In this document: positions 27,406 through 36,052 of the stretch, one piece after another
Layout: each line of letters begins with the position of its first letter
Numbering within the stretch: the stretch's first letter is position 1
Origin: Kangiella marina
GTDB taxonomy: Bacteria > Pseudomonadota > Gammaproteobacteria > Enterobacterales > Kangiellaceae
Direction: 5' to 3'
Assembly (NCBI RefSeq): GCF_039541235.1
Contig: NZ_BAABFV010000002.1
Span: 620,001-684,000 of the forward strand
Length of the DNA stretch: 64,000 nucleotides
Notes under the pieces: generated by a model
What the model was told of the DNA's origin: nothing
The model's input: only the letters and a program-made list of their open reading frames with translations
Databases searched by the model: none
Made by a program: the position numbers and the translations under genes

Positions 27406-28830
27406 TTAGAGTAACTCGGAAGCATAGTCCGCTAAGCGTGAGCGCTCACCGCGTTTAAGCGTAATATGACCTGAGTGTCTCCAGTTTTTAAACCTATCCA
27501 CCACAAAGGTGATACCTGAAGTCGTTTCGGTAAGATAGGGCGTATCAATTTGAGCAACATTCCCCATGCACACAACTTTAGTGCCAGGTCCTGCACGTGT
27601 TATCAAAGTTTTCATTTGCTTCGAGGTTAAGTTTTGCGCTTCGTCAATAATGATAAATTTATTGAGGAAGGTTCGGCCACGCATGAAGTTTAAGGAGCGC
27701 ACTTTGATCCACTTTCTCAGTAGGTCGTGAGTTGCGGCAACGCCCCACTCATCATTATCGGTGGGTGATAACACCTCCAGATTGTCCATCAAGGCGCCCA
27801 TCCAAGGCGTCATTTTCTCCTCTTCAGTTCCCGGCAGGAAGCCGATATCTTCACCCACGGACACCGTGACACGAGTGACAATAATTTCCTTATAGCGCTT
27901 CATTTCAATCGCTTGCTCCAAAGCAGCAGCAAGGGCTAATAAGGTTTTACCGGTACCGGCAGGACCTTGTAAAGTGACGAAATCAATCTCTGGATCCATC
28001 AGTTGATTCAACGCAAAACTTTGTTCACGGTTTCTCGCGGTGATGCCCCAGATATTATGACTATCGTTGCGGTAATCGACCAGCAGCTCAATTAAAGCGG
28101 TAGGGTGGTCGCCTTCAGCATCTTCGAGCTCTCTGACAATGGCTTCAAAGTTATCGCTGGGTTGATAAAGGCACTGATTGATGAACCATTCACTAACCAA
28201 TGGGCCTTTAATTTTGTAGAAGGTGTGGCCTTCTTCTTGCCATGAGTCGATATCGCGGCTGTGGGTATCCCAGAAGTCTTCAGGCAGTTCGTAGTAGCCG
28301 GTATGTAGCTGCTCTACATCATCGAGTACTTTATCGTTGTAGTAGTCTTCGGAGTGTACGCCAACGATATTGGCCTTGATACGAAGGTTTATGTCCTTCG
28401 AAACAAGGGTGACGGTTTTATCATCATTTTTGGCTTGAAGTGCTAAAGCAACATTAAGGATGGTGTTGTCTGCTTTGCTGCTGGGAAGTGAATCTGGCAG
28501 ACGATCGATATGATCTTTGGTTTGAAAGTAAATTTTGCCATGTTTTGAGGCGTCTTGTATTTGTGGGAGCATCCCGATTGGAATGCCTTCTTTCATCGGA
28601 TCTTTGTCATCCTCGGCGATTGAGAGAAGGTCATCGAGATATCTGCTGACTTGCCTAACATTTCGGGCCACCTCCGAGAGGCCCTTCTTACCGGCATCTA
28701 ACTCCTCAAGGACTACCATGGGAATAAGTATGTCATGTTCCTCGAAACGAAAGAGGGCGGTAGGATCGTGCATTAGCACATTGGTATCTAAAACAAAAAG
28801 ACGTTTACCATCAATTTTTGGTTTTACCAT
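27406..28830 (-). CDS. PIN-PhoH fusion ATPase/nuclease (PhoH2-type)
   Basis: A 474-residue protein with an N-terminal PIN ribonuclease domain (LFVLDTNVLMHDPTALFRF, ARNVRQVSRYLDDL, and later acids including VTLVSKDINLR). The C-terminal PhoH ATPase domain starts near 250, with Walker A LQGPAGTGKTLLALA and Walker B FIIIDEAQNLTSKQMKTLITR. PhoH2 proteins are RNA helicase-ribonucleases that unwind and cleave RNA. The start follows AAGGAGC. It lies 38 bases downstream of bcp, likely cotranscribed. Confidence 0.9.
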   Translation of the reverse strand: MVKPKIDGKRLFVLDTNVLMHDPTALFRFEEHDILIPMVVLEELDAGKKGLSEVARNVRQVSRYLDDLLSIAEDDKDPMKEGIPIGMLPQIQDASKHGKIYFQTKDHIDRLPDSLPSSKADNTILNVALALQAKNDDKTVTLVSKDINLRIKANIVGVHSEDYYNDKVLDDVEQLHTGYYELPEDFWDTHSRDIDSWQEEGHTFYKIKGPLVSEWFINQCLYQPSDNFEAIVRELEDAEGDHPTALIELLVDYRNDSHNIWGITARNREQSFALNQLMDPEIDFVTLQGPAGTGKTLLALAAALEQAIEMKRYKEIIVTRVTVSVGEDIGFLPGTEEEKMTPWMGALMDNLEVLSPTDNDEWGVAATHDLLRKWIKVRSLNFMRGRTFLNKFIIIDEAQNLTSKQMKTLITRAGPGTKVVCMGNVAQIDTPYLTETTSGITFVVDRFKNWRHSGHITLKRGERSRLADYASELL

Positions 28831-28868
28831 TTGGGCTCCTTCTTTAGGCTCCTTAAAATAAAGCTATA

Positions 28869-29336
28869 TTAGAGTGACTTTACAGCTTCTAGAACTTCAT
28901 CGACGTGACCTTTAACTTTTACTTTGCGCCACTCTTGTCGCAACTTACCGCTTTTGTCGATCAAGAAAGTACTTCGCTCGATACCCATGTATTCTTTGCC
29001 ATACAGCTTCTTAAGTTTTATGACATCATAGGCATGGCACATGTCCTCTTCTTTATCGCTCAATAGGTCGAAAGGAAACTCATGTTTTTTCTTAAAGTTT
29101 TCATGAACTCGAACACTATCACGAGAAACTCCAAGGATTTCTGTGTCGTTGCTTTGGAACTCTTTATATAAATCACGGAAATTTTGGCCTTCGGTGGTGC
29201 AGCCTGGAGTGTTATCTTTCGGATAAAAATAAATGACGAGGTTTTTGTTTTTAAAATCTTTTAAGGAGAGGTTTTGATCTCCTGTAGCGGGTAAATCAAA
29301 ATTCGGAGCTTTTTTATTCAGCTGCGGTTGGCTCAA
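28869..29336 (-). CDS. bcp: Thioredoxin-dependent thiol peroxidase (Bcp/PrxQ)
   Basis: A 155-residue peroxiredoxin that reduces peroxides in the cytoplasm. The peroxidatic cysteine is Cys46 in FYPKDNTPGCTTEGQNFRD. The usual resolving cysteine five residues later is Gln, so this is the form without the nearby resolving Cys. The start is a TTG codon, decided by a perfect AGGAGG six bases upstream and by the expected N-terminus. It is the first gene of a bcp-phoH-like unit. Bcp and dapA are neighbours in many gammaproteobacteria, here in divergent orientation. Confidence 0.93.
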   Translation of the reverse strand: MSQPQLNKKAPNFDLPATGDQNLSLKDFKNKNLVIYFYPKDNTPGCTTEGQNFRDLYKEFQSNDTEILGVSRDSVRVHENFKKKHEFPFDLLSDKEEDMCHAYDVIKLKKLYGKEYMGIERSTFLIDKSGKLRQEWRKVKVKGHVDEVLEAVKSL

Positions 29337-29590
29337 GTTCAGCCTCCTGTATGCTTTTTATACTATTTGTTTGTTTATTGAGCAACTTGTTGAGATAGCA
29401 GCCCAATCTAATGATATTTAACAACAATAACGTTCTTTTATTGAAGTCAGATGAACGTTATCATCACCTTTGATATCACTTTACGTTAGAATTTTTATTG
29501 TCGCAAGTTATCCCACTGATTTTTCGTTTTTAGGTTGTGTTTACCGCTATTGCTGGCTAACATAGCGACGCGTAATTAGAGGATTTAAAG

Positions 29591-30472
29591 ATGTTTTCAG
29601 GCAGTATTGTAGCAATCGTGACGCCCATGACTGACGCTGGTCAGCTTGATTTAGAGGCTTTACGCAAGCTGGTCGACTGGCATATAGAACAGGGCACCTC
29701 AGGCATCGTTGTCATGGGGACCACGGGTGAGTCAGGCACGGTAACGGAAGAAGAGTATTTTCTTTCGATAAAAGCCGTTGTCGAACAAGCTGCTGGCAAA
29801 ATCCAAGTAATTGCTGGCAGCGGTGCGATGAGCACTGACAAAACCATAAAACTGACCCAAGAAGTCGCGAAACTGGGTGTTGATGGTGCCTTAGTGGTGA
29901 CGCCATATTACTGTAAACCTTCTCAGAAAGGACTTTACGAACATTTCAAAGCCGTAGCTACAGCTTGCGATCTACCTATCATACTTTACAACGTACCAGG
30001 TAGAACGGCGGTAGATTTAGAGCCTCAAACGGTTGCTCAGTTGGCGAAGCTGGATAATATTGTGGCTATCAAAGAGGCAACAGGTGATGTCACTAGAGTT
30101 ACGGAACTAAATCGACTGTTTGAAGCTCCAATCAGCATATTAAGTGGCGATGACGCAACGGCTTACGACTTTATGAAGCTTGGTGGTCACGGTGTGATTT
30201 CGGTAACAGCGAATGTTGCGCCAGGCTTGATGAGTAAGATGTGCGAACTCGCTGCTGCAGAAAACTGGAAGCAAGCAGCTCTTATAAACGATAAGTTGAT
30301 GGGGTTAAATGAAAAACTCTTTTTAGAGGCAAATCCTATCCCAGTAAAATGGGCGCTTTATCGAATGAATAAAATGGGTCGCGGTATTCGGTTACCGCTG
30401 ACAGAGTTGGATCAAAGTTTCCACTCACAAGTTATCGAAGCATTGGAACAGGCGAATGTTGAATTATCTTAG
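29591..30472 (+). CDS. dapA: 4-hydroxy-tetrahydrodipicolinate synthase
   Basis: A 293-residue aldolase that condenses pyruvate with aspartate semialdehyde, the first committed step to lysine and diaminopimelate. FSGSIVAIVTPMTDAGQLD is the typical N-terminus. GTTGESGT, the catalytic Tyr in PIILYNVPGRTAVD and the Schiff-base Lys in VAIKEATGDVTRV are present. AGAGGA precedes the ATG. It overlaps bamC by 17 bases, the same dapA-bamC pair as in enterobacteria. Confidence 0.95.
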   Translation: MFSGSIVAIVTPMTDAGQLDLEALRKLVDWHIEQGTSGIVVMGTTGESGTVTEEEYFLSIKAVVEQAAGKIQVIAGSGAMSTDKTIKLTQEVAKLGVDGALVVTPYYCKPSQKGLYEHFKAVATACDLPIILYNVPGRTAVDLEPQTVAQLAKLDNIVAIKEATGDVTRVTELNRLFEAPISILSGDDATAYDFMKLGGHGVISVTANVAPGLMSKMCELAAAENWKQAALINDKLMGLNEKLFLEANPIPVKWALYRMNKMGRGIRLPLTELDQSFHSQVIEALEQANVELS

Positions 30473-31547
30473 AACAATTAAAATTATTTCTTTATCAGTT
30501 AGCTCGGCCTTATTGCTAGCAGCGTGCGCAACTACGGACGGTACGGAAGATATTGATGACCGCTATATGCGCAGTCAGCACGGCCCAGACTTACAGCTTC
30601 CTCCTGAAACTTCAGAAGTTAAGGTCAATGATGGCTATCGTGTTCCTGAAGGTTTAGTCATTACCCAACGCGAGCCTAAGGGCAAGAAGTTAAGCCTTGA
30701 TCCACCTCAATTGCTGTTAGTGGCAGGTGATGGTGTTTGGGAAGATAAAGAAAGGGCCGAGCCAACTGTTTGGGTACGCTCTAGTAGCGAAGAACTAATA
30801 AGCTATGTTGTCCGCTTTATGGATTCGCAACAAATGAGTCATCAAGAGCCAACCTCTAGTTCCGTTAAGACAAACTGGATTAGTGATGACGATGACAATA
30901 AAGTAGCGGAGCATCTAGGGACCTATTCGCTCGAAGGGGAGCGTCATAAGTTTGCTTTAACTATTGTCGAAACCAAGCCGAACGAAGTTGCTCTTCAAGC
31001 ACAGCATGAAGCATATCAACAATTAATTAATGATAAATGGGTTAATGTTGACACCTCCAGCCGAGTCGCAAAACAGTTTTTGAACTACTTTATTGGATAT
31101 TATGACTCGGAGCGTACGCGTGAAGCGAGAGCTCGAATTTTGCAAGAAGCCAAAATCGAGGTCGAATTAGGTTATAACGATCAAGGCGCCTTGGCGCTAG
31201 TTAGCCAGCGTGAATTCTTGGCGGTTTGGGATCAAATGCCTCGCGTGCTTGAAGCATTGAATCTAGAAGTGACGGATAGAGATCGTTCGGAACAGACTTA
31301 CTACTTCAAAGTGAATGAGCCTGAGACTGGCTTCTGGTCTTGGTTTGGCGATGATGAGGTCACTGCAAAAGTTGATCTTGAACCCGGCAATTATCAAATA
31401 AAACTATCCGAGTTGAATGCGGGTGGTGTTAGTTTAAGTTTTTATGGTGCAGAAGGCGAGTTGTTAGATTCTAGTACTGTCACCAAAATCTATCCTGAGT
31501 TTTCTGCCGAGTTTAAGCGTGGCAAGGCTAAGCGAGGCAAGAAGTAA
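30456..31547 (+). CDS. bamC: Outer-membrane assembly lipoprotein BamC
   Basis: A 363-residue lipoprotein of the beta-barrel assembly (BAM) complex. The signal peptide ends in the lipobox LLAACATT (Cys near 24). The region after it (DLQLPPETSEVKVNDGYRVPEGL) matches the conserved unstructured segment that binds BamD. Two helix-grip domains follow, the second around EFLAVWDQMPRVLEALN. A basic tail ends the protein. Its start lies inside dapA, so translation is probably coupled. Confidence 0.88.
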   Translation: MLNYLRTIKIISLSVSSALLLAACATTDGTEDIDDRYMRSQHGPDLQLPPETSEVKVNDGYRVPEGLVITQREPKGKKLSLDPPQLLLVAGDGVWEDKERAEPTVWVRSSSEELISYVVRFMDSQQMSHQEPTSSSVKTNWISDDDDNKVAEHLGTYSLEGERHKFALTIVETKPNEVALQAQHEAYQQLINDKWVNVDTSSRVAKQFLNYFIGYYDSERTREARARILQEAKIEVELGYNDQGALALVSQREFLAVWDQMPRVLEALNLEVTDRDRSEQTYYFKVNEPETGFWSWFGDDEVTAKVDLEPGNYQIKLSELNAGGVSLSFYGAEGELLDSSTVTKIYPEFSAEFKRGKAKRGKK

Positions 31548-31548
31548 G

Positions 31549-32313
31549 GTGTTAAAAGTCGCTTCGCTGGGTTCTGGAAGCAAAGGCAACTCAACACTCA
31601 TCGCTACAGAGGAAGCCACGATCATGGTTGATTGTGGCTTTACTTTAAAAGAAACGCTTAAACGGCTAGAGCGTCTCAATGTGGTGCCTAGCGCCTTAGA
31701 TGCTATTCTCATTACGCACGAGCACCAAGATCACATCAGTGGTGTAGGGCCGCTTAGTCGTAAGTTTGATATTCCTGTCTGGTCAACCCGTGGTTCTCTG
31801 CTTTCTGGTAAATGTGGAAAGTTATCCAATTACTCGGTGATAGAAGGGTTTAACCGTTTTATCATTGGCGACATTGATGTGTTGCCCATCTCGGTACCCC
31901 ATGATGCCCGCGAGCCCTGCCAGTACCTGTTCAACGCTGACGATAAAAAGTTGGCTGTACTCACTGACCTGGGTTCCTATACGCCTGAAATTATTGAGCT
32001 TTTAAAGTCTTGCGATGGTCTTTTACTCGAGTGTAACCATGACGAAGACATGTTGTGGAATGGGCCATACCCTTACTCACTAAAGCAACGAGTAGGCGGG
32101 CCTTTGGGGCATATGAGTAATAGCCAAGCAATTAAGCTTTTACAGAGTATTATTGATGATAATTTGAAACTGCTGATTGCGAGCCATATTAGTGAGCAAA
32201 ATAACTGCCCTGACTTAGTTCAAAGGTCAGTAGCGACTGCTATCGATTGGCCGTTAGGTGACGTAATTATTGCCGAACAAGATAAAGGATTTGATTGGTT
32301 AGCGGTTAGTTAA
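31549..32313 (+). CDS. MBL-fold metallo-hydrolase (YycJ/VicX-like)
   Basis: A 254-residue metallo-beta-lactamase-fold hydrolase. The GTG at 31549 was chosen because MLKVASLGSGSKGNSTLI is the usual N-terminus of this family; upstream in-frame codons run inside bamC. The metal motif is THEHQDHISG (HxHxDH), with DLG and SHIS later. Family members include YycJ/VicX, a 5'-3' exonuclease active on DNA mismatches in Gram-positive bacteria; here only the fold is certain. It follows bamC after one base and converges on the kinase gene with a 4-base overlap. Confidence 0.85.
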   Translation: MLKVASLGSGSKGNSTLIATEEATIMVDCGFTLKETLKRLERLNVVPSALDAILITHEHQDHISGVGPLSRKFDIPVWSTRGSLLSGKCGKLSNYSVIEGFNRFIIGDIDVLPISVPHDAREPCQYLFNADDKKLAVLTDLGSYTPEIIELLKSCDGLLLECNHDEDMLWNGPYPYSLKQRVGGPLGHMSNSQAIKLLQSIIDDNLKLLIASHISEQNNCPDLVQRSVATAIDWPLGDVIIAEQDKGFDWLAVS

Positions 32314-33740
32314 CGCTTGTCAATTTTTCGTCTTTTCTTTCTAAACTTATCAAAGGCTGAACTTTTTTTAGCGGCTTCACCGCTATCATCCTGCTCAAGC
32401 GCATCTTCAGCTTCGATGACCGGCGATTTTTGTTTGAGAGGCATATGAATGGTTAACATGGCGCCACCAAGTTCTCGGCTGTCTTCTGCCCAGATTGTGC
32501 CTTGGTGACGATTAATGATCCCTTTTGCAATTGCCAAACCAAGCCCAGCGCCTCCGGAGTCTCGATTTCGACTAAAATCTAGTCGTGTAAAAGGTTCGAA
32601 AACACGGGTACGTTTACCAGGAGGTATCCCTGGGCCATCATCTTCTACTCGAATTTCAATGCTATTTTTAAAACGTATTAAGGCCACTTTAACTCGCTTG
32701 TTAGAAAAGCGAGCTGCATTTCGTATCAGGTTTATCATGACCCGTTCAATCAAGTTGCAGTCTGCATAGAGCGGAATAGATTTTGATGGCTCAGAGTAGA
32801 GTATAAACTGCTTATCTGAGTAAATGGTTTTCACTTTTTCTATGGTTTCTGCGGTGATTTCTTTCAGATCAAAGTGCTCTAATTTTAGCGGGAAGCGACC
32901 ATCTTTGAGTCGAGAGTAGCCTAACACCTCTTTAACCAAATCATCGAGCTCATTTAATGCTTCATCCATGTCGCTGCTAAGTTCTTGCTGCCGGTCTTTT
33001 GATTCTGTTTGCGCGAATAAATCCAATGCAAAGCTCAGTCTTGCCATGGGGCCTCGAAATTCATGTGCAACGGCGTGCATAAGGTCTCGCTGGTTGTATA
33101 GGCTCTGCTGATGCTGTTTGCTCAAGCCATTGATATGGTTGACAATTCTTGGCGTGTTCACGGCAATATTTGTGAGCGGTGATTTAATCGGTTTTAAGCG
33201 CAGCCCAGACAGATCGATCTCTCGGATTGCTCGGATCGCCACATTGAGGTACTCGTTGACATGACGATAGACAATGAGCACAGCTATTGCGTTAAACACC
33301 ATGAGAACAATCAAGTAAAACAGCCAATCTCTTAGCCGAATTGAGTTATCAATTTTAGGGTAAGGCCCAGCCGTCAGAATGGTTTTGTTATCATTGAGTA
33401 GAAGATAGGCTAGGGGACCTTCGGGTCTATCCATGTTGATGCCATAACGATTTTGCGTTAGTGCTTCAAAGTTACTTGGCTCCATACCAAGTTGTTCACG
33501 AGTTTTTGCGACGATTTTAACGTTTAGCTCGTGCTCGGCTTTGGCGATCGTTTGTGGCGAGTAGCTGTAATCTAGCAAGGACAGTCTAAAGTTTAAAAAA
33601 CGGATATCCGAGAGTATTGATTCTTGCTGCTCAGTGGTATCAAGCTTTTCCATCCAAGGAAAATAAACGTAATACATGGCTATAAAGCCGCAAAGGTTAA
33701 CGGCCACCAGTATAGCTAGGAGAGCAAAGCTGCGTTTCAT
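32310..33740 (-). CDS. rstB: RstB-like sensor histidine kinase
   Basis: A 476-residue membrane histidine kinase. Membrane segments lie at about 6-27 and 139-158, enclosing a periplasmic domain of about 110 residues. A HAMP-like linker follows. The H-box is HAVAHEFRGPMARLSF with His226, the N-box NLIRNAARFS, and G-boxes DDGPGIPPGK and GGAGLGLAIAKGI. The basic C-terminal tail beyond the ATPase domain is unusual in composition. Its start overlaps the stop of the response regulator by one base. The resemblance of the partner regulator to RstA makes RstB the best name; the signal is unknown. Confidence 0.8.
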   Translation of the reverse strand: MKRSFALLAILVAVNLCGFIAMYYVYFPWMEKLDTTEQQESILSDIRFLNFRLSLLDYSYSPQTIAKAEHELNVKIVAKTREQLGMEPSNFEALTQNRYGINMDRPEGPLAYLLLNDNKTILTAGPYPKIDNSIRLRDWLFYLIVLMVFNAIAVLIVYRHVNEYLNVAIRAIREIDLSGLRLKPIKSPLTNIAVNTPRIVNHINGLSKQHQQSLYNQRDLMHAVAHEFRGPMARLSFALDLFAQTESKDRQQELSSDMDEALNELDDLVKEVLGYSRLKDGRFPLKLEHFDLKEITAETIEKVKTIYSDKQFILYSEPSKSIPLYADCNLIERVMINLIRNAARFSNKRVKVALIRFKNSIEIRVEDDGPGIPPGKRTRVFEPFTRLDFSRNRDSGGAGLGLAIAKGIINRHQGTIWAEDSRELGGAMLTIHMPLKQKSPVIEAEDALEQDDSGEAAKKSSAFDKFRKKRRKIDKR

Positions 33741-34429
33741 TATATTGCTAAGAGATAACCTTCACCCCTGATCGTCTTAATAATATAAGGCAATTTAGGG
33801 TCATCTCCAAGCTTACGGCGAAGCCTTGAGATTCTTAAGTCGATACTTCTGTCAGTACCGTCATACTCAAGTTTAAAGGTTTTCCGGTGTAATTCTTCGC
33901 GACTAACAACTTCTCCTGAGCGTTCGGCCAATAGCCAAAGGAGGTTGTATTCTGCGGTTGTGAGGTGAACTTCTTGACCGCCACAGACAACACTGCGATT
34001 TTGCGCATTGATGGCGATATTACCAGCATTGATAATTTTATCTTGATTTTGCAGAGGCTCATCGGACTCAATCCGACGCAATAGTGCACGAAGATGAGCG
34101 AGCAAGACATGCGACTTTACAGGCTTACTTAAGTAATCATCAGCGCCATTCTCTAACCCAGCAATTTCATCGATCTCGTCGCTTAATGAGGTCAGCATGA
34201 GAATAGGGCCGTGATATTTTGGGCGAACGGTACGACATATGGTAAAGCCATCAGCACCAGGTAGCATAACATCCAGAATCACCGCACGAGGCTGGTTTTG
34301 CTCGATGAACTCAATGGCACGGTTGCCATGGCTTTCTACTTTCACATTAAAATTATGTGAGCGAAGGAAGTCCGCAATCAAACTCGAGAGTTTTTCATCA
34401 TCTTCAACGAGAAGAATAGTATCGTTCAT
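33740..34429 (-). CDS. rstA: RstA-like OmpR-family response regulator
   Basis: A 229-residue regulator with receiver domain (1 to about 120) and winged-helix DNA-binding domain (about 135-229). The phosphoacceptor is Asp53 in VILDVMLPGADGFTICR, the acidic pocket is EDD at 9-11, and the Lys is in YLSKPVKSH. The segment MLPGADGFTICRTVRPKYHGPILMLTSL is strikingly like Escherichia coli RstA. The DNA-binding part has LTTAEYNLLWLLAERSGEVVSRE. ATG at 34429 is preferred over an upstream TTG. It is cotranscribed with the kinase. Confidence 0.85.
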   Translation of the reverse strand: MNDTILLVEDDEKLSSLIADFLRSHNFNVKVESHGNRAIEFIEQNQPRAVILDVMLPGADGFTICRTVRPKYHGPILMLTSLSDEIDEIAGLENGADDYLSKPVKSHVLLAHLRALLRRIESDEPLQNQDKIINAGNIAINAQNRSVVCGGQEVHLTTAEYNLLWLLAERSGEVVSREELHRKTFKLEYDGTDRSIDLRISRLRRKLGDDPKLPYIIKTIRGEGYLLAI

Positions 34430-34703
34430 AAACAAAACTTATCTGGAAATACCTAGGAGGTCAGATAAATTGCCTTATTTCTTTGTCAAGGTCAATGGTT
34501 AAGGGGTATTATAGTTATGGAATTGGTTAATATTTTAACAGTAAGTGTTTTTGTAAGTTTCTAACAGTATAATAAAAACCCTAAAAAATCAGTACTTTAT
34601 GGCCGTAATTCAAACTTGCAATTAACTGTTAAACTCTTACAATATGAACTGTGTCATAATTTTTGACAATTATAACTGGTTCGACAACGATGGCTGCACT
34701 CTA

Positions 34704-35957
34704 ATGAAAAAACTTTTTCAAATGATATCTTACATCTCAGCTGCTCTTGTGCTTTTGGGTTTGACCGGAATGAGCAAAGCTGCTGAGCAAACGACAGTTG
34801 CAGGCTCTACACTGCAGTTGAATGGGCTTGGTGTTCATAGTGAGCTTAGGAATGAATGGTTCTTAAATGGTTTGTACCTAACCAACAAAACTGATGATGC
34901 TGATGAAGCGGTCACTGCCCCAGGCGCAAAGCGCATGGAAATCAGGGTTTTGGCTGATAACTTATCAGGACGTCGACTGAAGCGATTCTGGATTGAGCGC
35001 ATCAAAAATAACAATGAAGCAAGTAATGTTCTTGCTAATGCTAAGTCCGTTCGAGACTTTGCTACTTTGATGGATCAAGATTTAGTCACTGGTGACTCGA
35101 TAACTATCGATTTAATTCCTTCAGATGCTACCGTGATTAGCATCAATGGCTTTGAAGTGGGGCGCACTGCGCCAGAGGCTTTCGCTTTGATCTTGCGGAC
35201 TTGGGTCGGGGAAAGACCACCCAGTTCGGAGTTTAAAGATGCGATTCTGGGCGATATTTCAGGTGCGCAACGTTCAGACTTAGTCGCTCGTTTCCAAGCA
35301 ACTCAGCCTACTCAAGCGCGTATTGCTAAATTCGACCAAGCAGCAATCGCAGCGCGCGAGGCGGAAGAGCGCCAACAGCGCGAAGAAGAAGCGCGTAAAC
35401 AGCGTGAAGCTGAAGCGCAGAAGCTTTTGGAAGAGCAGAAGAAACTTGAAGAACAACAGAAGCAACTGGAAGAGCAAAAAAAGCAAGCAGAGGCAAATCA
35501 AAAAGCTGAAGAAGAGGCAGAGGCTGAGCGGTTAAGACGTGAGCTAGAGGAAGCTAAGCAGCAATTGGCTGAGCAGCAAAAAGAAGCAGAGGCTCAAGGG
35601 CCGACTGAAGCAGAAATTGAGCAAATGAGGAATCAATATTCAAGTGCTTTGGGCGCTCACTATGTGCCTTACTTTGAATACCCACTGCAAGATATTTTAC
35701 GCCGCCATGGCAAGTCGTCTTTAATGAGACCGAGAAAGGGGCAAACTCATGGTGATGTTTCAATCAGTATTGAAGTTGACAGAGAAGGCCAATTAGTCGG
35801 AGGTAGCTTAGTTAGCAGTTCAGGAGAGAAAATTCTTGATGATGCTGTTATGAATGCACTATTCGATTCAGTACCTTTCCCTGCAATGCCAGAGAACTTA
35901 CCTGGTGAAACATTTAAAACAACAGTAAGTATTTCAATTCCGGCACCACAAATGTAG
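34704..35957 (+). CDS. Chalcone-isomerase-like domain fused to TonB C-terminal domain
   Basis: A 417-residue exported protein. The ATG at 34704 starts a signal peptide (MKKLFQMISYISAALVLLG..., cleavage near residue 27). Residues about 30-185 match the bacterial chalcone isomerase-like fold (LQLNGLGVHSELRNEWFLNGLYL, RFWIERIKNN, IDLIPSDATVISINGFEVG). A long Glu/Gln/Lys/Ala coiled coil follows (about 205-310). The last 90 residues form a TonB C-terminal domain (YPLQDILRRHGKSSLMRP, DVSISIEVDREGQLVGGSLVSSSG). It lacks the N-terminal membrane anchor of ordinary TonB and no exbB or exbD is adjacent. It may span the periplasm, but the function is unknown. Confidence 0.8.
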   Translation: MKKLFQMISYISAALVLLGLTGMSKAAEQTTVAGSTLQLNGLGVHSELRNEWFLNGLYLTNKTDDADEAVTAPGAKRMEIRVLADNLSGRRLKRFWIERIKNNNEASNVLANAKSVRDFATLMDQDLVTGDSITIDLIPSDATVISINGFEVGRTAPEAFALILRTWVGERPPSSEFKDAILGDISGAQRSDLVARFQATQPTQARIAKFDQAAIAAREAEERQQREEEARKQREAEAQKLLEEQKKLEEQQKQLEEQKKQAEANQKAEEEAEAERLRRELEEAKQQLAEQQKEAEAQGPTEAEIEQMRNQYSSALGAHYVPYFEYPLQDILRRHGKSSLMRPRKGQTHGDVSISIEVDREGQLVGGSLVSSSGEKILDDAVMNALFDSVPFPAMPENLPGETFKTTVSISIPAPQM

Positions 35958-35975
35958 AATGCTTGATTGAGTCTC

Positions 35976-36001
35976 AAAGGGGCCTTATGGGCCCCTTTTT
36001 G
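35976..36001 (+). terminator. Rho-independent terminator after the TonB-C fusion gene
   Basis: AAAGGGGCC and GGCCCCTTT form a 9-bp stem with a 5-base loop, followed by more T residues. Confidence 0.85.
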
Positions 36002-36052
36002 TTATCATGTCTCAATCATTTTCAAAGTTTGCACAAGCATATTCGAGGGCTT

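Noticed and set aside
35280-35535. Frames on both strands within the coiled-coil region of the TonB-C fusion
   Set aside because: Repetitive Glu/Gln/Lys codons keep other frames open; they have no start signals or domains.
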